This document shows, in pieces, positions 38,123 through 48,345 of a DNA stretch of 64,000 nucleotides. A model generated the notes under the pieces. That model worked only from the letters and a program-made list of their open reading frames with translations. It had not been told where the DNA came from and did not search any database. The stretch comes from Clostridiales bacterium. Its GTDB lineage: Bacteria; Bacillota; Clostridia; Christensenellales; Christensenellaceae. The stretch is from positions 62,001 to 126,000 of the forward strand of contig SVGZ01000003.1 of NCBI GenBank assembly GCA_015056045.1, read 5' to 3'. How positions within the stretch are numbered: the stretch's first letter is position 1; each line of letters opens with the position of its first letter. Position numbers and translations under genes: made by a program.

Positions 38123-39547
38123 ATGAAAAAAACCGTACAGGATATTTTAGATCTGATCGCACAGAACGATATTAAGATGATCGATTTCAAAATGGTCGAT
38201 ATCAACGGGCAGTTCCGCCACGTTACCATTCCGGCAAAGAATTTCTCCGAAGATACGCTGATCTCCGGCATCGGCTTTGACGCTTCCAACTATGGCTATT
38301 CCGTCGTCGAAAAGAGCGACATGGTCTTCATTCCCGATATCGATACGGCGATCATCGATCCTTTCTGCAAGGTCCCCACGATCTCTATGACGGGCAACGC
38401 CATGATCATCGATTACCCCGAAAACAGACCGCTCGCACAGTACCCGAGAAACATCGTTTTAGCCGCAGAAAACTATATGCGTGAGCTTGGCATCGCAGAC
38501 AAAATGTATATCCTGCCTGAATTTGAATTTTATCTCTTTGATAATGTCGGCTGGGAAGTTGCGCCTTATGCCGTTTCCGCGCACGTCGATGCAGAACAGT
38601 CCTATTGGAACAGCATGAACGAAGGCACGGGCAACGTTATTGCAAAGCAGAAGGCTTACCACATCGCAAAGCCCTTTGACGTCGCATACGAAATGCGCAG
38701 CGAAATGTGCATGATGATGGAAGAAGCCGGTATTGAGCTGAACTATCATCACCCCGAAGTTGCCGCTTCCGGTCAGTTTGAGATCGAACCGCAGCTTGGC
38801 GAAATGTCCAAAATGGCGGATGCGACCATGATGATCAAATACATCATCCACAACGTCGCAAGAGAACACGGCAAGACAGCGACCTTTATGCCGAAGCCGA
38901 TCTATGGCGAAGCAGGCAGCGGTATGCACGTTCATATGCTCCTCATGAAAGACGGCGAACCTGTTTTCTCCGACGACAACGGCTATGCTCATTTAAGCCG
39001 CGAAGCGCACTATTTCATGGGCGGTCTTTTGAAACATATCAATTCCCTCTGCGCCTTAACAAACCCCTCGACAAACTCCTTCAAGCGCCTTGTTCCGGGT
39101 TTTGAAGCGCCTGTTACCGTCGGTTACGCAACCTCCAACCGCAGCGCTGTTATCCGTATTCCTGCTTATGCAAAGAGCGCAGACAGACGCCGTTTCGAAC
39201 TCAGAAATCCCGATGCGACCTGCAACCCCTATTTCTGCTATGCGGCAATCCTTATGGCAGGTCTTGACGGCATCAAGAACAAGATCGATCCGCATGAAAA
39301 CGGTTGGGGACCTTACGACATGAACCTCTATCATCTTTCCGATGAGGAAAAGGCAAAGCTCAGCCATCTGCCGACTTCGCTCGAAGCAGCACTCGATGCC
39401 CTCGAAGCGGATCACGATTACCTGACCGCAGGCGGTGTTTTCCCGGAAGCACTTTTAAAGAATTTCATCGCTTCCAAGCGTGCGGAATGCAGCGAAATGG
39501 CAAAGATCCCGCATCCGGCTGAATTTGAAAAGTATTATAATCTGTAA
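38123..39547 (+). CDS. glnA: Type I glutamine synthetase
   Basis: LPEFEFYLFDN...AGSGMHVHMLLMKDG...TNPSTNSFKRLVPGFEAPV...RSAVIRIPAY. Confidence 0.95.
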   Translation: MKKTVQDILDLIAQNDIKMIDFKMVDINGQFRHVTIPAKNFSEDTLISGIGFDASNYGYSVVEKSDMVFIPDIDTAIIDPFCKVPTISMTGNAMIIDYPENRPLAQYPRNIVLAAENYMRELGIADKMYILPEFEFYLFDNVGWEVAPYAVSAHVDAEQSYWNSMNEGTGNVIAKQKAYHIAKPFDVAYEMRSEMCMMMEEAGIELNYHHPEVAASGQFEIEPQLGEMSKMADATMMIKYIIHNVAREHGKTATFMPKPIYGEAGSGMHVHMLLMKDGEPVFSDDNGYAHLSREAHYFMGGLLKHINSLCALTNPSTNSFKRLVPGFEAPVTVGYATSNRSAVIRIPAYAKSADRRRFELRNPDATCNPYFCYAAILMAGLDGIKNKIDPHENGWGPYDMNLYHLSDEEKAKLSHLPTSLEAALDALEADHDYLTAGGVFPEALLKNFIASKRAECSEMAKIPHPAEFEKYYNL

Positions 39548-39551
39548 AAAA

Positions 39552-39580
39552 ACTGCAAGGGCGACCATTGGTCGCCCGTT
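39552..39580 (+). terminator. Intrinsic terminator after glnA
   Basis: GGGCGACCattGGTCGCCCGTTTTTT. Confidence 0.85.
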
Positions 39581-39779
39581 TTTTAATATAATGTTTCTAT
39601 AAATGCGGACGATCGATGATAGCCCCTGCTTAATTACAACCATTTTGTTTCCAAACGGAAATATTTACAAATCTTTATCATGATATGGCTTTATTTTATA
39701 CCAATCCTGTTATATAATAAGAAAGGCTTGGGAAAACTAAGCCTATACAAATGAAAAATAATTTTTAAGGAGATATCCG

Positions 39780-40244
39780 ATGAAAAAACTTTTATCCCTT
39801 ATCCTGGCGATCGCCATGATCTTCACCCTTTCCTGTGCAAAGGCAAAAGAAATGCCCGGAGACACCATGACACCCGAAGAGATTATCGAAAAGCTCTATG
39901 AAGGCGCAGAAGAACTCCCCATGGGCCTGATGAATATGCCCCTCGATGCAGATAACTTCGAATTCTTCCTCTTCATCCCCTATATCGAAGGCGCTGAAGG
40001 CGTTGCTTCCGAACCCGGTATCAGCTCGATCGCACACTCCGCAGTCGTCCTGAGACTCCCCGAAGATGCCGATGCCGAAGCAGTTGCAGAAGAAATCGAA
40101 AAAAATGCAAACCCCGTCAAATGGCTCTGCGTTGAAGCTGAACAGACAAAAGTCGTCCTCCACGGCAGAACGATCCTCCTCGTAATGAGCAATTCCGCTC
40201 TTGCAGACCTCGTTGTTTCCAACTTCGATGCACTCTGGAAATAA
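39780..40244 (+). CDS. Small lipoprotein, possibly DUF4358-like
   Basis: MKKLLSLILAIAMIFTLSCAKAKEMPGD...VKWLCVEAEQTKVVLHGRTILLVMSN. Confidence 0.65.
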   Translation: MKKLLSLILAIAMIFTLSCAKAKEMPGDTMTPEEIIEKLYEGAEELPMGLMNMPLDADNFEFFLFIPYIEGAEGVASEPGISSIAHSAVVLRLPEDADAEAVAEEIEKNANPVKWLCVEAEQTKVVLHGRTILLVMSNSALADLVVSNFDALWK

Positions 40245-40316
40245 AACTTAAAAAAGACGATCCCCGAGCGAAACATCGGGGATTTTCACTATTACTTGGA
40301 AAAAGGAGATAAAATT

Positions 40317-41720
40317 TTGATCTTTTCCGGCATCACATTTTTATACCTGTTTTTCCCGATCGTGCTGCTGCTCTATGCGGTCGTACCGAAAACATGGAAA
40401 AATCACGTTCTTCTGGCGGCAAGTCTGCTCTTCTATTTCTGCGGAGAACCGGTCTATGTCACGCTGCTGATTTTTTCTTCGTTCAGCGATTTCTTTATCA
40501 GCACCTATATCGAGCGCCATCGAGGCGAAAGAAAAGCGAAGTATGCGCTGATCTTATCCATCATCATCAACCTCGGGCTTCTCGGTTTCTTCAAATATAC
40601 CGATTTCCTCATCGGCACGGTGAACGATATTTTGGGTACTTCCATTCCCTTGGTCAAAGTACCCTTGCCCGTTGGCATCAGCTTTTTCACTTTCCAGACG
40701 ATGAGCTACACGATCGATGTTTACCGCGGCGATGCACACGCAGAACCGAATTTTGCGACATTTGCGACCTTTGTCTGCCTGTTTCCGCAGCTCGTTGCAG
40801 GGCCGATCGTCCGCTATACGGATATTTCGCGCGAACTGCACGAGAGGACAACAACTTCCGATGATGTTTTTTTAGGTATCAGGCGCTTTGCTTTCGGTCT
40901 CGGCAAAAAAGTCCTTTTGGCAAACGCATTGGGCGAGCTTGTTTCAACTTTCCGCGCGGCAAATGAAAATTCCGTCGTCTTTTACTGGCTCTATGCCGTC
41001 GCCTATTGCCTGCAGGTCTATTTCGATTTTTCGGGCTATTCCGATATGGCGATCGGTATTGGGCGCATTTTCGGTTTCCATTTCCCGGAAAATTTCAATT
41101 ATCCCTTTATTTCAAAGAGCATCACGGAGTTCTGGCGCCGTTGGCATATGACGCTCGGGGCTTGGTTCCGCGACTATTTATACATCCCCATGGGCGGCAA
41201 CCGTGTGAAAAAAAGCCGTTGGTTTTTAAATATTTTTGTCGTCTGGGCAACAACAGGGCTTTGGCACGGCGCTGCTTTTAACTTCATCCTCTGGGGCGTC
41301 TATTTCGGCATTCTGCTGACTCTGGAAAAGCTCTTCCTCCTCAAATGGGTTGAAAAACTCCCGGCATTCCTGCGGCATATCTACCTGCTTTTCATCGTCA
41401 TGATCAGCTTCGTTATTTTCAACGCCGCTTCGATGCCCGAAATTCTGACCGATATCGGCGGACTTTTCGGCCTTGGCAAACTGCCGCTTATCAGCAGCGA
41501 AACACTCTATTATCTGCGGAGCAATGCGGTTCTGATCATCCTCGGCTGCATCGGTGCAACACCGCTTATGCGGAATCTCGCCCGCAAACTCGAAGAAAAT
41601 GCAGTCGGCGCAAAAGTTTCCGCTGTATTGACGCCCGTTGTGACGGCGATATTGCTCATCGTCTGCACCGCTTACCTCGTTGACGGGAGCTTTAATCCCT
41701 TCCTCTATTTCCGTTTCTAA
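40317..41720 (+). CDS. MBOAT family O-acyltransferase (AlgI-like)
   Basis: FFPIVLLLYAVVPKTWKNHVLLAASLLFYFCGEPVY...SITEFWRRWHMTLGAWFRDYLYIPMGG...GLWHGAAFNFILWG; TTG start with AAGGAGAT. Confidence 0.94.
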   Translation: MIFSGITFLYLFFPIVLLLYAVVPKTWKNHVLLAASLLFYFCGEPVYVTLLIFSSFSDFFISTYIERHRGERKAKYALILSIIINLGLLGFFKYTDFLIGTVNDILGTSIPLVKVPLPVGISFFTFQTMSYTIDVYRGDAHAEPNFATFATFVCLFPQLVAGPIVRYTDISRELHERTTTSDDVFLGIRRFAFGLGKKVLLANALGELVSTFRAANENSVVFYWLYAVAYCLQVYFDFSGYSDMAIGIGRIFGFHFPENFNYPFISKSITEFWRRWHMTLGAWFRDYLYIPMGGNRVKKSRWFLNIFVVWATTGLWHGAAFNFILWGVYFGILLTLEKLFLLKWVEKLPAFLRHIYLLFIVMISFVIFNAASMPEILTDIGGLFGLGKLPLISSETLYYLRSNAVLIILGCIGATPLMRNLARKLEENAVGAKVSAVLTPVVTAILLIVCTAYLVDGSFNPFLYFRF

Positions 41721-41732
41721 GGAGGCAAAACC

Positions 41733-42821
41733 ATGGAAAAATTCAAAAAATACGCCACGATCGGGCTTTTCCTCCTGCTGATCTTCGGTCTGCTCATCCT
41801 GCATATCGCACTTCCCGATCAGGGACTTTCCTATTCCGAGCGCAGAAAACTGGAAGCTTTCCCGAAGGCGACACTTCTTTCGATCAAAGACGGCAGCTTT
41901 TTCGACGATCTCGAGAGCTATCTGTTGGATCACTTCCCTTTGCGCGAAACTTTCCGCGGCATCAAGGCAGATCTGCATTTTGATCTGTTCCGGCAGCTCG
42001 ATAAAAGCGGTCTTTACCAAGCCGATGGGCATCTTATGGAGCTTGACCCTGTTCTTGATGAAAAGCAGCTTGCTCTTGCGATAAACAAGATCAACGCGGT
42101 CATTTCTGCACATCCCGAAGCGGCAAGTTATTATTTTTCGATCATTCCCGACAAAAATTACTTCCTTGCAAGTAAAAACGGCTACCCGGCGATGGATTAC
42201 GAAAAGCTGATCTCTTCGGCAAAAAACGGCGTTCCAGCAGCTTATATCGACATCCTTCCGCTGCTTTCGCTTTCCGATTATTACAACACTGACAGCCATT
42301 GGAAACAGGAAAACATCCTGCCTGTTGCGGAAAAACTGCTTGCGGAAATGGGCAATCTGCCCCATGAAAGAAGCTATACGACGCATGAACTTAAGGGTTA
42401 TTTCGGCGTTTATGCCGGTCAGGCGGCTGTTTCCGTTCCTGCGGATACACTCCGCTACCTCACAGATGAAGTGACGGAAAATGCGCTTGTAACGAGTCTT
42501 GAGCAGGATTCGCCGCTTTCGGTTTATTCCGAGGCCGATTTCAAAAATGTCGATCCCTATGATGTCTATCTTTCCGGTGCGGAAGCACTCCTCACGATCG
42601 AAAACCCGCTCGCAGAAAATAAAAAGCATCTGATCCTCTTCCGGGACAGCTTCGGCAGCAGCATCGCACCCTTGCTCATGGGCGAATACAGCCGCATCAC
42701 GGTCGTAGATCTGCGCTATATTCGTTCAGATCTGCTTTCGGAATACCTTGATTTTACCGGCGCGGATGTACTTTTCCTCTACAGCACGGGCATTTTGAAC
42801 AACGGTGCGATTTTGAAGTGA
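41733..42821 (+). CDS. DHHW family protein (AlgJ/AlgX-like)
   Basis: YYNTDSHWKQE motif, LILFRDSFGSSIAPLL; adjacent to the MBOAT gene. Confidence 0.88.
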   Translation: MEKFKKYATIGLFLLLIFGLLILHIALPDQGLSYSERRKLEAFPKATLLSIKDGSFFDDLESYLLDHFPLRETFRGIKADLHFDLFRQLDKSGLYQADGHLMELDPVLDEKQLALAINKINAVISAHPEAASYYFSIIPDKNYFLASKNGYPAMDYEKLISSAKNGVPAAYIDILPLLSLSDYYNTDSHWKQENILPVAEKLLAEMGNLPHERSYTTHELKGYFGVYAGQAAVSVPADTLRYLTDEVTENALVTSLEQDSPLSVYSEADFKNVDPYDVYLSGAEALLTIENPLAENKKHLILFRDSFGSSIAPLLMGEYSRITVVDLRYIRSDLLSEYLDFTGADVLFLYSTGILNNGAILK

Positions 42822-42895
42822 GAACAAACAAATATAAAAGACACGGCGTTTTTGGCGCTGTGTCTTATTTTTATCCATAAAATTATATTCTCTCC

Positions 42896-43290
42896 GTAGA
42901 GGCGTGGTTTCCGCGCCCGAATGTATTGATCGCTATGATTTATGATCGATTTCTAAGTTAAAAAAGCCTCCCTTGTAAAGGCGAGTATTCGCTCCGTGAA
43001 AACTTGACGTATTGCTGACGCAAAACGATTCAAATATAATGCCTCCCTTGTGTAAAGGGAGGTGTCAAAAATCTTTGATTTTTGACGGAGGGATTGTTCC
43101 TTCGACAATAAAGAGATTCAAACAATCCCTCAGCCATATTTGCAAACAAAACACTGCAGGCGATCAATGATCGCCCCTACAATTTATAAAAGGTCATTGC
43201 ATTAAAAAAGTTCCTGTCGCTTCGTCTTTTCTGTTCTTTTTTCAAGTGAATTATATTCTCGTGGTTTCCGCGCCCTTTCATTCAAACAAA
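42896..43290 (+). repeat. Composite intergenic repeat, copy with internal insertion
   Basis: Same order of blocks as 31395-31740; extra ~70 bp 'gcgagtattcgctccgtgaaaacttgacgtattgctgacgcaaaacgattcaaatataat' splits the CCTCCCTT element. Confidence 0.85.
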
Positions 43291-43331
43291 AAAACACAGC
43301 ATCCGAAAATGCTGTGTCTTATTTTTAATTC

Positions 43332-44321
43332 TTAGTCCATGAGGCTGTCGATAACCTTCTTCGGGAGATCTTCGAAGAGATCGCTGACAGCTACTCTTTC
43401 GTGGATTCTCTGAACAGCTTCAGCAAAGAGCGGTGCAACCGAAACGGTGATCATCTTCTTGCTTTCCTGAATGAAGTGGTTTTCAACGGTATCCGTGCTG
43501 ATGACGAATTCGAGGATGCTGTCATCGATCTTCTTAACGCCTTTTTCACGGAGCATGTTATGGCCGAGGCAAGCGCCGATGCGTTTTGCACCTTTCGCCT
43601 TGAGGCCGTTTGCGATATCGACGAGCGTACCGCCGGAAATCGTAAAGTCGTCAACGATCAGGCAGTTTTTGCCTTCAACATTGCCGATGATCTCAAGGAT
43701 CTTTGCGTTTTCATCGTGACCTGTTCTTGTTTTATCGCCAATGGCAACGGGTGTGCCAAGGTAATCAGCATATTTTCTTGCATTCTTTGCAAAGCCGGCA
43801 TCCGGAGAAACGACGACGAGGTCTTCCATAATGTCGAGGCCTTTGACATATTCGCAAAGAACGGGCAGAGAATAGAGATGGTCCGAAGGGATCTTGAAGA
43901 AACCCTGAACCTGCGGGCTGTGGAGATCCATCGTGATGAATCTGTCTGCGCCTTCGAGTTCGATGCAGTCTGCACAGACTCTTGCACGGATAGATACACG
44001 GGGTTCATCCTTCTTGTCGCCTTTTGCATAGCCAAAATAAGGAACGATCGCCGTGATGGAGCTTGCGCTTGCTCTTCTGAAAGAATCCAGCCAGAAAAGC
44101 AGCTCGACAAGCTCGTTATTGGGGTCAAGACCGATCGGCTGAACGATATAGACGTCTTTATCTCTGACGGTTTCCAGGATGCGGATAAAGATATTGCCGT
44201 CGGAGAAATGAATTACTTCAGATTTACCAAGCTCTGCGCCGAGATATTTACACATTTTTTTCGCGAAGCTCATCCCTGCGCTTCCAGCGAAAATTTTAAT
44301 ATCGCCATATTCGGAGTGCAT
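43332..44321 (-). CDS. prs: Ribose-phosphate pyrophosphokinase
   Basis: DIKIFAGSAGMSFAKKMCKYLGAELGKSEVIHFSDGNIFIRI...DKRTRTGHDENAKILEIIGNVEGKNCLIVDDFTISGGTL; start moved to 44321. Confidence 0.93.
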   Translation of the reverse strand: MHSEYGDIKIFAGSAGMSFAKKMCKYLGAELGKSEVIHFSDGNIFIRILETVRDKDVYIVQPIGLDPNNELVELLFWLDSFRRASASSITAIVPYFGYAKGDKKDEPRVSIRARVCADCIELEGADRFITMDLHSPQVQGFFKIPSDHLYSLPVLCEYVKGLDIMEDLVVVSPDAGFAKNARKYADYLGTPVAIGDKTRTGHDENAKILEIIGNVEGKNCLIVDDFTISGGTLVDIANGLKAKGAKRIGACLGHNMLREKGVKKIDDSILEFVISTDTVENHFIQESKKMITVSVAPLFAEAVQRIHERVAVSDLFEDLPKKVIDSLMD

Positions 44322-44468
44322 TCTTAAAAAAGACCTCGATTCATTTTTTCTACAGTTAGTATAGCACAACTGATGCAAAGTGGCAATAACAATTACTGAC
44401 AAGATTTGTCATGATTTCAAAAGAAAAGCAAAAAAGCAGCCAAAAACTGACTGCTTTTTGTTTATTTT

Positions 44469-44831
44469 TTACTTTTTGATGATTTTCTTTCCGCTTGCGC
44501 CGATCAGCTCGTTGCGTTTCTTTGTGAAGAAGATCATATAGACAATGAAGAAAACGATATCAAAGCCTAAAATGATTTTATAGATCAACACGGAAACTTC
44601 AGGTCCCAGGAACTTGAAATAGCTCAGTGCAGCCTGGAAAAGGAGTACCGGACCCATGATATAGCTCAGGATCCTGTTGTATTTCACAAGCTCACCTCTC
44701 GAAGCCTCGGGGACTTCGCTCATATCATAGATCTTGCCTTTGCCGGTGATCGCACAATAGAGGAAATAGATGCCAAGGGCAACTTCCATCAGGGTAAAAT
44801 ACCCATCCATCATTTGCATCGGATCGTTCAT
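44469..44831 (-). CDS. Hypothetical 120-aa membrane protein
   Basis: MNDPMQMMDGYFTLMEVALGIYFLYCAITGKGKIYDMSE...; three hydrophobic segments. Confidence 0.65.
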   Translation of the reverse strand: MNDPMQMMDGYFTLMEVALGIYFLYCAITGKGKIYDMSEVPEASRGELVKYNRILSYIMGPVLLFQAALSYFKFLGPEVSVLIYKIILGFDIVFFIVYMIFFTKKRNELIGASGKKIIKK

Positions 44832-44843
44832 AAGGCTGCTCCG

Positions 44844-46220
44844 TTAAATTTTTGTGATCTGGACGCCGTCTTTGCTGTCCTTGAGTTCATAGCCTTTTGC
44901 CTTGATCTCGTCGCGGAGTGCGTCTGCTCTTGCCCAATCACGGTTCTTTCTTGCTGCTGCTCTTTCTTCAGCGAGCTTCTTGATCTCTTCGGGAATACCA
45001 TCTTCTTCGCCTTCACGAAGGAGACCGAGAACATTCATGAGTTCGTCGATGAGTGCGAGTGCATTCTTTGCGCTTTCCGCATCACCGCCGCCGGCTAAAG
45101 CTGTGTTGACGTCTTTGACAAGTTCAAAGATCGCTGCGATCGCGTCTGCTGTGTTGAGGTCGTCATCCATTGCGAGGGTAAATTTATCTCTTGCAGCGGA
45201 GAAATCGACTTTTTCGCCTTCTTTTCCGGCATCGGCAACGAATTTCAGCGTTGCACGGCAGGTCATGATTCTTTCAAGCGAGGTTGCTGCCTGCTGAATG
45301 AGGTCATCGGAGAAGTTGATCGGGTTTCTGTACTGCGAGGAAAGCATGAACATACGAACAGCCAAGAGGTCATACTTTTCGGCAATTTCACGAACTGTGA
45401 AGAAGTTGCCTAAAGATTTGCTCATCTTTTCGTTGTTGACGCGGATGAAGCCGTTGTGCATCCAATACTTCGCAAAGGGTTTGCCTGTAGCGCCTTCGCT
45501 CTGTGCGATCTCGTTTTCATGGTGCGGGAATTTGAGGTCTTCTCCGCCGCCGTGAATGTCGATCTGTTCGCCAAGGTATTTCATGGACATAGCCGAGCAT
45601 TCGATATGCCAGCCGGGTCTGCCTTCAGAGAAGGGGCTTTCCCAGGCGATCTCACCGGGCTTTTTCGCTTTCCAGAGCGCAAAGTCGCTCGGGTTGCGCT
45701 TAACGTCTGTCACGTCGATTCTTGCGCCCATTTCGAGGTCTTCGATCTTCTGGCCGGAAAGTTTGCCGTATCCGTCGAAGGATTCCGCATCGTAATAAAC
45801 GTCGCCGTTTTCCGCAACGTATGCGTGACCTTTTTCGATCAGCGTTTCGATGAGGTGAATGATCTCCGGAATATGTTCGGTTGCTTTCGGGTGGACACTT
45901 GCGGGCTTGATATTTAAGCCTGCAGCATCTTTATAGTATTCCGCGATGAAGCGTTCGCCGAGTTCTTTGACGGTGATGCCTTCTTCGGCTGCGCGTTTGA
46001 TCATCTTGTCGTCTACGTCGGTAAAGTTCTGAACGAAGGTTACCTTGTAGCCTCTGTATTCGAGGTATCTGCGAAGGGTATCGAATACGATGAAGGGTCT
46101 GGCGTTGCCGATATGGAAATAGTTATATACCGTCGGACCGCAAGCATAGATCCTTGCTTCACCGGGATGTACGGGGACGAATTCCTGTTTCGTTCTCGTC
46201 ATCGAGTTGAATATTTTCAA
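44844..46220 (-). CDS. cysS: Cysteinyl-tRNA synthetase
   Basis: [33 protein letters not shown]...[14 protein letters not shown]...KMSKSLGNF. Confidence 0.97.
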   Translation of the reverse strand: MKIFNSMTRTKQEFVPVHPGEARIYACGPTVYNYFHIGNARPFIVFDTLRRYLEYRGYKVTFVQNFTDVDDKMIKRAAEEGITVKELGERFIAEYYKDAAGLNIKPASVHPKATEHIPEIIHLIETLIEKGHAYVAENGDVYYDAESFDGYGKLSGQKIEDLEMGARIDVTDVKRNPSDFALWKAKKPGEIAWESPFSEGRPGWHIECSAMSMKYLGEQIDIHGGGEDLKFPHHENEIAQSEGATGKPFAKYWMHNGFIRVNNEKMSKSLGNFFTVREIAEKYDLLAVRMFMLSSQYRNPINFSDDLIQQAATSLERIMTCRATLKFVADAGKEGEKVDFSAARDKFTLAMDDDLNTADAIAAIFELVKDVNTALAGGGDAESAKNALALIDELMNVLGLLREGEEDGIPEEIKKLAEERAAARKNRDWARADALRDEIKAKGYELKDSKDGVQITKI

Positions 46221-46254
46221 AATAATCCCTCCAAAAAATGGTGTTGATGGTTAA

Positions 46255-47514
46255 TTAAAGAGCCTTTGCGTTTGCGAGCAGATATTTTTCTGCTTCAGGG
46301 CACCAGAGGCCGGAGTTAGCTTCAACGATCTTTGCGAGTTCTGCGAACATCGGGTCTGTTTCGCCGAGTTTTGCGAAATCGTCGATCGCTGTTAAGGGCA
46401 TGGAGATATGTGTATAGATGAGCTTCTTGCCGCCGGGGATCTTGGGCAGGTTGATCGTTGTTTCAGCTGCTGCATCGAGGCCGCCGACGTGTGTGATCAT
46501 TGCCGAGGGGTTGATCTTGCCGCTGTTCATCATTTCGATTGCTTCGATCATGTCATCTGTATTGCCGCCGGAGCTGCCGCAGAGGTGCTGTGCTGCATAG
46601 TGAACATTGTAGAAGTTGAACATTGCGGAGAATTCTGTGTTTGTCGGGCCTGCGAAGAAGTTGAGGCAGCCATCAAATGCGAGGAGCTTGCTGCCCTGTT
46701 CAACAACGGGCTTAACCGGTGCATATACGAATACATCGTCATAGCCTTTGCCGCCTGTGAGGGACATGATGTAGTCGATGCTTTCGGGTTCTCTTGTATT
46801 GACATAGTGGAGTTCTACGCCACATTCTTTTGCGTGTTCAACGGTATAGATCCTGGAAGCTCTCTCGAGTCTTGCATCGTCGATATCTGTAACAACGAGT
46901 CTGCCGGGCTTTCTGTCGCAATGGAGAGCGTAGTCGATCGCACCAAGACCCATCGGGCCAACGCCTGCCAGAATAGCGCAGTTGCCGCCTTCAACGATGC
47001 CCATTCTGTGTTCATAGACACCGGGTGTTGTGTGGTAGTTTGTGTGGAAACCGCCGATGATGCAGCTCATGGGTTCTGCCAGGGAACCGAAGTAGAATAC
47101 ATCGTTTTCATAGTTCAGAAGAGCATCAACTTCCATTGCTCTTGCGGGGATGATAACATATTGGGAGTCACCGCCGCAATACTGATAGGAGTAACCGGGA
47201 GCATAGAGTGTTGTTGTGGGGTTGATGTTCGGCTGGATAGCGAACTTCATGCCGGGTTTGAATTTATCCTGCCATTTTGCGCCAACTTCAACGATTTCAC
47301 CGCAGAATTCGTGGCCGACGATGACGGGGTTCTTATCGATATCTTTCGGAGCTCTCTTATGACCAGCGCCCTGTTCAGCAAGTTTGAATGTGCTCATACA
47401 TACGCTATCGGAAACGATCTTTGCCAGAATTTCATCTTCTTTGATTGCCGGCAGTTCGAACTCTTCGAGTCTTAAATCTTCTACACCGTAGATTCTTACA
47501 GCTTTTGTTTTCAT
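46255..47514 (-). CDS. Zinc-dependent medium-chain alcohol dehydrogenase (L-sorbose-1-phosphate reductase-like)
   Basis: MKTKAVRIYGVEDLRLEEFELPAIKEDEILAKIVSDSVCMSTFK...GHEFCGEIVEVG. Confidence 0.88.
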   Translation of the reverse strand: MKTKAVRIYGVEDLRLEEFELPAIKEDEILAKIVSDSVCMSTFKLAEQGAGHKRAPKDIDKNPVIVGHEFCGEIVEVGAKWQDKFKPGMKFAIQPNINPTTTLYAPGYSYQYCGGDSQYVIIPARAMEVDALLNYENDVFYFGSLAEPMSCIIGGFHTNYHTTPGVYEHRMGIVEGGNCAILAGVGPMGLGAIDYALHCDRKPGRLVVTDIDDARLERASRIYTVEHAKECGVELHYVNTREPESIDYIMSLTGGKGYDDVFVYAPVKPVVEQGSKLLAFDGCLNFFAGPTNTEFSAMFNFYNVHYAAQHLCGSSGGNTDDMIEAIEMMNSGKINPSAMITHVGGLDAAAETTINLPKIPGGKKLIYTHISMPLTAIDDFAKLGETDPMFAELAKIVEANSGLWCPEAEKYLLANAKAL

Positions 47515-47643
47515 ACTTTCCTCCAATTAAGTTTCAGTTCATGAAAAACTGTTTTTAACTTTTTATACAGATATATTATATCACAAAGATTCCGCAAAAC
47601 ATATCTTTTTACTGTCGTTTCGCGGTTCTTTTTTTAACATTTT

Positions 47644-48345
47644 TTAACTTTTTATCATGAGCGGGGCAAAAGAGAGGTAATCGCAGGATGTCAGGTAATA
47701 CGGGATGCCGTCAAGCTCCGTATCAAAGTACTGCGATTCATCGAGCCTGCTCTTTGTAAAGCCGTGGATATGCCCGAAAACAACCGCTTCAACGTTATAT
47801 TGCGCGATCAATTCCGTAAATTCCGTAGCTTCACGCTTCAGCGAATACGGCGGGTAATGCATCATGACGATCGTGCGTTTTCCCTTTGTTTTGTCGAGGC
47901 TCATCTTTAAGCGGTTCAATTCACGCAGATAAATTTTTTCGTCCTCTGCGGTAAAATCGCTGTCTGTGCGCTGTTTCCAGCCGCGTGTTCCGGCAATGGC
48001 AAGATCTTCGCTGATGTGATAAGCATCGTTCTGAATGAGGTACATGCTTTTTGGCAGGGCGTTGCGCGTTTTCGTCAGCGAATCGTGCCAGAAATCGTGG
48101 TTGCCTTTGATGAAAACAACTTTCCCCGGGAGTTCACCGATCTCTTCAAGGTCATTTTTTGCATCGGAAAGAAGCATTGCCCAGCTGATATCGCCCGCAA
48201 TGAGCACGGTATCCTCTTCTGTTATCATTTGCCTCCAGTTTTCGCGGATCTTTTGCCAGTGATTTTCCCAGTTTTTCCCGAAAATATCCATGGCTTTGCT
48301 CTGACCGCCGTCAAGGTGAAGGTCTGCGATCGCAAAAATACTCAT
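47644..48345 (-). CDS. Metallophosphoesterase
   Basis: MSIFAIADLHLDGGQSKAMDIFG...LIAGDISWAML...FIKGNHDFWH. Confidence 0.93.
   Translation of the reverse strand: MSIFAIADLHLDGGQSKAMDIFGKNWENHWQKIRENWRQMITEEDTVLIAGDISWAMLLSDAKNDLEEIGELPGKVVFIKGNHDFWHDSLTKTRNALPKSMYLIQNDAYHISEDLAIAGTRGWKQRTDSDFTAEDEKIYLRELNRLKMSLDKTKGKRTIVMMHYPPYSLKREATEFTELIAQYNVEAVVFGHIHGFTKSRLDESQYFDTELDGIPYYLTSCDYLSFAPLMIKS

Noticed and set aside
41226-42629. 467-aa minus-strand ORF
   Set aside because: Antisense to the MBOAT and DHHW genes, which have recognisable motifs and RBSs.
46408-47475. 355-aa plus-strand ORF
   Set aside because: Antisense shadow of the zinc alcohol dehydrogenase gene; Cys-rich composition.
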